From assembly GCA_945876385.1 (NCBI GenBank), contig CAMCNU010000003.1, positions 1-64,000 of the forward strand: a DNA stretch of 64,000 nt. Reading direction: 5' to 3'. Under the pieces are notes generated by a model. It had not been told where the DNA came from, made no database searches, and saw only the letters and a list, made by a program, of their open reading frames with translations. Within the stretch, counting starts at the first letter, position 1; the number at the start of each line of letters is the position of its first letter. The translations under genes and the position numbers were made by a program. This document shows, one piece after another, positions 59,676-64,000 of the stretch. This stretch comes from an uncultured Veillonellaceae bacterium. Lineage in GTDB: Bacteria; Bacillota; Negativicutes; Veillonellales; Negativicoccaceae.

Positions 59676-61652
59676 TTATGATTCTTCTTTGATATATATA
59701 TCATACTCCGCACTATGTTTCAAGATAGCGTCCATAACCGGGTGCGACCGGTCTTGTGCCGGGACATCGGCGGCCGTGATTTTCCGATAGCCGTCGCTCC
59801 CCGTCGGCGCTGCCTCGACAGGTGCTGTCGCCGGTAACTCCGCCGCCCTGCGCAATGCTTCCTGCGCGGCGCTGCTGTCCGCCTTGACCGCCTGTACGAC
59901 AACTTGATGCCCCGTCAAGGATTGGATAATCCGCCCGACCTTGGCGCGATACGCCTCTTTGTTCGCCGTGTCAATCAGAAACGGATGCGCCGTACTGACG
60001 ACCGCCCGCCCGCCTTCCAGCAAGAGCAGTGTCATACTGCCGTAACAGCTGCTCTCGGCAATATATTTTTGCGCCTTGAGCGTATCGATGACACGCTTCC
60101 ACAAGGCCTCGTATTCGGCCGCCGGGACAAAAAACGCGTCGTCCGCCGCAGGGCTTGCCGGCGCGGCCGCGCTGCGCTTTCGCCGCGGCGATACAGGCGT
60201 TGTACTTGCCGCAGGCGCCGCGGGTGCGGGCGCCGGTGCGGCCGTCGGTGTCGGACGGGTCGAGGCGGCGGGCGCAGGGCGTTGCGGTGACAGTCCGCGC
60301 GCGTGAGCCAATTCGTCTTCCGTCACCACACCGCCGTACTCCTCGTCCGGAAAGGACGCGCCGCCGGTATCATCCGGACGGGACAGGGGTGTCGGTGCAG
60401 GCGACGGATTCGGTGCGGGCGGCGTCTGCTGCGTACCGACGGGTGATGTGGCAGGCGGGGCGACCGTGGCCGCAAGTACGGGTGTGACCGGTCGTGCATT
60501 GCCGCCGTCACGCACCCGATTTTCCAACGCCGTCACGCGCGCTTCCAACTCCCGGTTCGGCGCATCGCCGCCGGCCCGACACAGCCGAATCACGACCAGC
60601 TCCGCCTGAATCCGCGTGGCCATTCCGGCCCGCGCCTCTTGAATCCCCCGTCCCAGCACATCCGCCATGACCGTCAGACGTCCCGTCGGTACTTGCTTTG
60701 CCAACTCCAGCAACCGCGGCTTGCCCGCACCGTACTCGGCGAGTTCCGGCCAGTCCGGCCGGCTCTGACAGAGCAGGACGTCGCGCACCCATTGCAATAC
60801 TTCCTGCAAAATCGGACGCGCCTCTTTCCCTTCCTGAAACAAGCGATACAGCTCCGCCAGTGCACCCGCCGCATCGCGTGCCGCAATCGCTTCGCCCATC
60901 TGCAAAACGGCCTCGCGCCGCGGTACGCCCAGCATGGCATAGACACTGTCCGTATCGATTTCCGTATCGCCGCCGCCCGCGCACTGATCGAGCAAGCTCA
61001 GCGCATCACGCAGCCCGCCTTCCGCCCGCACCGCGATGACCTGCGCCGCCGCCGCCGTCAGGCGGATACCGCTTTTTTCCGCAATCGTCAGCAAGTAGCG
61101 GGCAATCGTTTCCGTGTCAATCCGCCGAAATTCGTAGCGCTGACAACGTGACACAATCGTCACGGGGATTTGCTCGGGCTCGGTCGTCGCCAAAATAAAA
61201 ATCACATGTTCCGGCGGCTCTTCCAGCGTCTTGAGCAGGGCATTGAACGACTCTTTGGTCAGCATATGCGCTTCGTCGATGATATAGACTTTTTTGCGCG
61301 ACTGCGTCGGCATCATCGTGACGGTTTCGAGCAACGCTCTGGTCTCGTCAATCCCGCGATTGGAGGCGGCATCCAGCTCCATCACGTCAAACGCGCTGCC
61401 GTCCGTCACGGAACGGCAAACATCGCAAGTATTGCACGGCTCGGCCGTCGGCCCGTGTACGCAGTTCAGTGCTTTGGCCAAAATTTTCGCCATACTGGTC
61501 TTGCCCGTGCCGCGCGGACCCGAAAACAAGTACGCATGCGCGATACGTCCCTCGACGACCGCCTGCGCCAGTGTCTTGGCGATGATGTCCTGACCGACCA
61601 CTTCGGCAAATGTCTGCGGCCGCCAGCGCCGATACAATGCCAAGTACGCCAT
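59676..61652 (-). CDS. dnaX: DNA polymerase III gamma/tau subunit
   Basis: 658 residues from ATG 61652 (AAAGGAGG, 7 bases). AAA+ clamp-loader domain with Walker A GPRGTGKTS, zinc-binding Cys in ALNCVHG...CNTCDVC, DEAH box VYIIDEAHML and sensor SRCQRYEF. Then domain III and, from about residue 395 to 510, a Pro/Ala/Thr-rich linker before the C-terminal tau domain. It loads the beta clamp at the fork. Confidence 0.97.
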   Translation of the reverse strand: MAYLALYRRWRPQTFAEVVGQDIIAKTLAQAVVEGRIAHAYLFSGPRGTGKTSMAKILAKALNCVHGPTAEPCNTCDVCRSVTDGSAFDVMELDAASNRGIDETRALLETVTMMPTQSRKKVYIIDEAHMLTKESFNALLKTLEEPPEHVIFILATTEPEQIPVTIVSRCQRYEFRRIDTETIARYLLTIAEKSGIRLTAAAAQVIAVRAEGGLRDALSLLDQCAGGGDTEIDTDSVYAMLGVPRREAVLQMGEAIAARDAAGALAELYRLFQEGKEARPILQEVLQWVRDVLLCQSRPDWPELAEYGAGKPRLLELAKQVPTGRLTVMADVLGRGIQEARAGMATRIQAELVVIRLCRAGGDAPNRELEARVTALENRVRDGGNARPVTPVLAATVAPPATSPVGTQQTPPAPNPSPAPTPLSRPDDTGGASFPDEEYGGVVTEDELAHARGLSPQRPAPAASTRPTPTAAPAPAPAAPAASTTPVSPRRKRSAAAPASPAADDAFFVPAAEYEALWKRVIDTLKAQKYIAESSCYGSMTLLLLEGGRAVVSTAHPFLIDTANKEAYRAKVGRIIQSLTGHQVVVQAVKADSSAAQEALRRAAELPATAPVEAAPTGSDGYRKITAADVPAQDRSHPVMDAILKHSAEYDIYIKEES

Positions 61653-61671
61653 GTCCGTTCCTCCTTTGTGC

Positions 61672-61692
61672 ATAAAAAAAGCAGCTCACGCT
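61672..61692 (-). terminator. Terminator of the SRP RNA gene
   Basis: GCAGC-GTGA-GCTGC followed by T7 on the minus strand, just upstream of the dnaX ribosome site. Confidence 0.88.
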
Positions 61693-61858
61693 GCGACCGA
61701 CTTGCCGGCAGAAACCGATTATGACAACCTCCCGAGTAACCTCGTGGCACATGAAAGGATTCGCTTACTGCTGCTTCCTCTCGGACCTGACAGGGTTCAC
61801 AAACTTCCATTGCACAAGCCCCGAAAGGTTGCCATAAGCGACCTCTGCCGGTCGCGGT
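61690..61858 (-). ncRNA. ffs: Signal recognition particle RNA (4.5S/scRNA)
   Basis: On the minus strand the apical SRP signature is clear: TGTGAACCCTGTCAGGTCC, then GAGAGGAAGCAGCAGTAAG, with the long hairpin closed by GGCAACCT / AGGTTGTC and an outer stem GCGACCGGCAGA / TCTGCCGG...TCGGTCGC. About 170 bases, shorter than the 270-base Bacillus type. Upstream of dnaX, as in Bacillus. Its ends are inferred from the promoter and terminator. Confidence 0.93.
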
Positions 61859-61864
61859 ATGTTT

Positions 61865-61893
61865 ATTATACAATACACGGTCGGGAAGCGCAA
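61865..61893 (-). promoter_or_regulatory. Promoter of the SRP RNA gene
   Basis: Minus strand TTGCGC (61893-61888), 17 bases, TATAAT (61870-61865). Confidence 0.85.
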
Positions 61894-61914
61894 GCACCCG
61901 ACCGCATCCGACTC

Positions 61915-62754
61915 TCACTGCCGCCGCCGACAAGCGGTAACGACCGCCTCCAACATCATGACGGTTGTCACCGCACCGACGCCGCCCGGTACCGGTGTCA
62001 AGGCCGCCGCCACCTCGCGCACCGCGGGATCGACATCGCCGACCGTCGCGCCGTCCACACGATGAATCCCGACATCGATGACCGTCGCACCCGGGCGAAT
62101 CATCTCCGCCGTAATCGCCCGCGGCCGCCCCAACGCCGCCACCACGATATCCGCCCGGCGAGTGACCGCCGCGAGTTCCCGCGTATGCGAATGACAAATC
62201 GTCACCGTCGCGTGGGCGGCAAGCAAAAGACGCGCGACGGGTTTGCCGATGACATCACTGCGGCCGATGACCACCGCCTCTTTACCCTCGACGGCAATCC
62301 CGTAATGTGTCAGCAGTGCCAGACAGGCGCGTGCCGTCGCCGGTACAAAGGCATCTTCCCGCCCCGTCGCCAGCAGCCCCGCCTGCGTCGGCGTCAAGCC
62401 GTCGATATCCTTGGCGGGATTGAGCGCATCGAGCAACGCCCGCCGATCGGCATACGCCGGCAACGGCATCAAGAGCAACACGCCGTCCACTTCGGGCGCC
62501 GCATTGAGACGTCGAATCAACGCCAGTGCCTCTTCTTGCGAGTGGGCCGCATCGGGTTCGATACGGATGACGGCAATGCCGACATCACCGGCCGCTTTCG
62601 CCAAAAATTCGGCATACATCCGCGCGCCCGCATCCGTACTCAACCGCACCAGCGCCAGCCCGGGCGTACGTCCCTGCGCCGCGAGCTCCGCCACTGCGCG
62701 GCAGACCTCCTCCCGGCGGACACGTGCGACTTCCTTTCCGTACAATTCACGCAT
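61915..62754 (-). CDS. folD: Divergent FolD-like methylene-THF dehydrogenase/cyclohydrolase
   Basis: 279 residues from ATG 62754 (AGGAGG, 4 bases). The NADP domain is standard: VVIGRSDVIGKPVA, ATVTICHSHT, ADIVVAALG, VIDVGIHRV and TPVPGGVGAVT. The N-terminal active site is not: where FolD has Y-x-x-x-K, here it reads MYAEFLAK, giving Leu 51 at the catalytic Lys, and the usual VQLPLP is LLMPLP with Leu 95 for the folate-contacting Gln. The enzyme may have lost cyclohydrolase activity. It follows fhs by 8 bases. Confidence 0.9.
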   Translation of the reverse strand: MRELYGKEVARVRREEVCRAVAELAAQGRTPGLALVRLSTDAGARMYAEFLAKAAGDVGIAVIRIEPDAAHSQEEALALIRRLNAAPEVDGVLLLMPLPAYADRRALLDALNPAKDIDGLTPTQAGLLATGREDAFVPATARACLALLTHYGIAVEGKEAVVIGRSDVIGKPVARLLLAAHATVTICHSHTRELAAVTRRADIVVAALGRPRAITAEMIRPGATVIDVGIHRVDGATVGDVDPAVREVAAALTPVPGGVGAVTTVMMLEAVVTACRRRQ

Positions 62755-62762
62755 ACGCCCTC

Positions 62763-64000
62763 CTAAAACAATCCGCTGATGCGACCTTCCGCATCGACAT
62801 CGATTTGTTCCGCCGCCGGTCGCTTGGGCAGTCCCGGCATCGTCATCACGTCGCCGGTCAACGCGACAATAAATCCCGCGCCCGCCGCAATCCGCAGCTC
62901 CCGCACATGCAAGGTAAATCCTTCCGGTCGCCCGATACGGCTCGGGTCGTCCGAGAAAGAATACGGTGTCTTGGCGATACACACCGGCAACTCGTCGTAG
63001 CCGTACGCCGCAATATCGGCCAACGTCTTTTCCGCGGCCGGCGCCAATACGACATCCGCCGCGCCGTAAATACGTGTCGCGACGGTGCGGATTTTATCGA
63101 CAACGGACATCGACAAGGGATACAGCGGCGCAAACGCAGCATCCGCCTTCGCCAGCGTGCGCACTTCCTTCGCCAACTCGATACCGCCGGCACCGCCGTC
63201 GGCAAATACGCTCGACAGCACCGCCGGGACACCGTGACGACGGCAGCAGGCCACGACTTCTTCCCATTCTTCCCGCGTATCCGTTGCAAATTCATTCACG
63301 GCCACCACAGCCGGTACACCGAACGCCGCGATATTTTCCAAATGTTTTTCCAGATTGACACAGCCGCGCCGCACCGCCTCGACATCCGGGCGATCCAGTT
63401 CCGCCTTGGCGACGCCGCCGTGCATCTTGAGCGCCCGCACCGTCGCGACCACCACCGCCGCACACGGTGTCAGCTCACCGTACCGGCACGCGATATCAAA
63501 GAACTTTTCCGCCCCCAAGTCCGCGCCGAAACCGGCTTCCGTCACGACATAATCCGCCATATGCAATGCCGTCTTCGTCGCCGTCAACGAATTGCACCCG
63601 TGTGCGATATTGGCAAACGGACCGCCGTGGACAAAGGCCGGCACGTGTTCCAGCGTTTGCACGAGGTTCGGCTTGAGCGCCTCTTTGAGCAGCGCGGTGA
63701 GCGCTCCCTGTGCCCGCAATTCGCCCGCCGTCACCGGCCGGCCGTCCCGCCGATACGCGACAATAATCCGCGCAATCCGCGCTTTCAAATCATCCAAATC
63801 CCGCGCCAAACACAAAATCGCCATGATTTCCGAGGCCACGGTAATATCGAATCCGTCTTCGCGCGGCACGCCGTTGACCTTGCCGCCGAGACCGATGACG
63901 ATATGCCGCAAGGCGCGATCATTCAAATCGACGACCCGTTTCCAGACGACCCGCCGCGGATCGATATCCAATTCGTTACCTTGTTGCAGATGGTTGTCCA
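62763..64000 (-). CDS. fhs: Formate-tetrahydrofolate ligase, C-terminal part
   Basis: The frame enters from the right edge (412 full codons visible, 5' end missing). Recognisable segments: [57 protein letters not shown] and [17 protein letters not shown] near the end. It makes 10-formyl-THF from formate, THF and ATP. It is the upstream partner of the folD-like gene in a one-carbon operon. Confidence 0.97.
   Translation of the reverse strand, partial: DNHLQQGNELDIDPRRVVWKRVVDLNDRALRHIVIGLGGKVNGVPREDGFDITVASEIMAILCLARDLDDLKARIARIIVAYRRDGRPVTAGELRAQGALTALLKEALKPNLVQTLEHVPAFVHGGPFANIAHGCNSLTATKTALHMADYVVTEAGFGADLGAEKFFDIACRYGELTPCAAVVVATVRALKMHGGVAKAELDRPDVEAVRRGCVNLEKHLENIAAFGVPAVVAVNEFATDTREEWEEVVACCRRHGVPAVLSSVFADGGAGGIELAKEVRTLAKADAAFAPLYPLSMSVVDKIRTVATRIYGAADVVLAPAAEKTLADIAAYGYDELPVCIAKTPYSFSDDPSRIGRPEGFTLHVRELRIAAGAGFIVALTGDVMTMPGLPKRPAAEQIDVDAEGRISGLF

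Overview
The window comes from a GC-rich diderm Firmicute of the class Negativicutes, most likely a succinate-decarboxylating relative of Veillonella, Dialister or Negativicoccus; this is inference from content. Outer-membrane features (a TonB-dependent receptor, an O-antigen ligase) occur with Firmicute traits: strong AGGAGG ribosome sites, the order SRP RNA - dnaX - ybaB - recR - bofA, and a Na+-pumping methylmalonyl-CoA decarboxylase pathway.

Layout. 1-11 kb: a truncated TonB receptor, tRNA-Arg, a crotonase, a Ugp/sugar-type ABC transporter operon with a TIM-barrel enzyme, a copper ATPase and YigZ. 11-14 kb: a LysR regulator divergent from a DASS (SLC13) dicarboxylate transporter that is flanked by two small genes sharing a short motif. 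15-26 kb: the most unusual part, three tandem operons on the minus strand. Each pairs a decarboxylase beta subunit (MmdB/OadB type) with a DASS transporter, has a near-consensus promoter and a long structured leader, and ends in a strong terminator. The second also carries a 40-residue orphan delta subunit. 26-35 kb: a succinate-to-propionate operon (CoA transferase, methylmalonyl-CoA mutase large and B12 subunits, MeaB, epimerase, MmdA, MmdD, MmdC) that has no beta subunit of its own. 35-39 kb: O-antigen ligase, peroxiredoxin, flavodiiron protein, tRNA-Ser and a decayed phage fragment. 40-50 kb: rpoC, rpoB and a His-rich ZnuA. 50-53 kb: an AT-richer Sau3AI-like restriction-modification pair and an LCMT-type methyltransferase. 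54-58 kb: an Fe3+/phosphonate-type ABC transporter. 58-64 kb: a B3/B4-domain protein, bofA, recR, ybaB, dnaX, SRP RNA, folD and a truncated fhs.

How it works together. Succinate would enter through the DASS carriers, be activated by CoA transfer from propionyl-CoA, rearranged by the B12 mutase and epimerase, and decarboxylated by MmdA-MmdC, with the membrane beta subunit expelling Na+. Genetic pairing of each Na+ pump with a probably Na+-coupled dicarboxylate carrier suggests a closed Na+ cycle. The beta genes share a block of about 620 bases that looks identical in all three copies, pointing to recent gene conversion or duplication. Two of the three leaders share a hairpin with a compensatory base change and a conserved loop, a candidate regulatory RNA.
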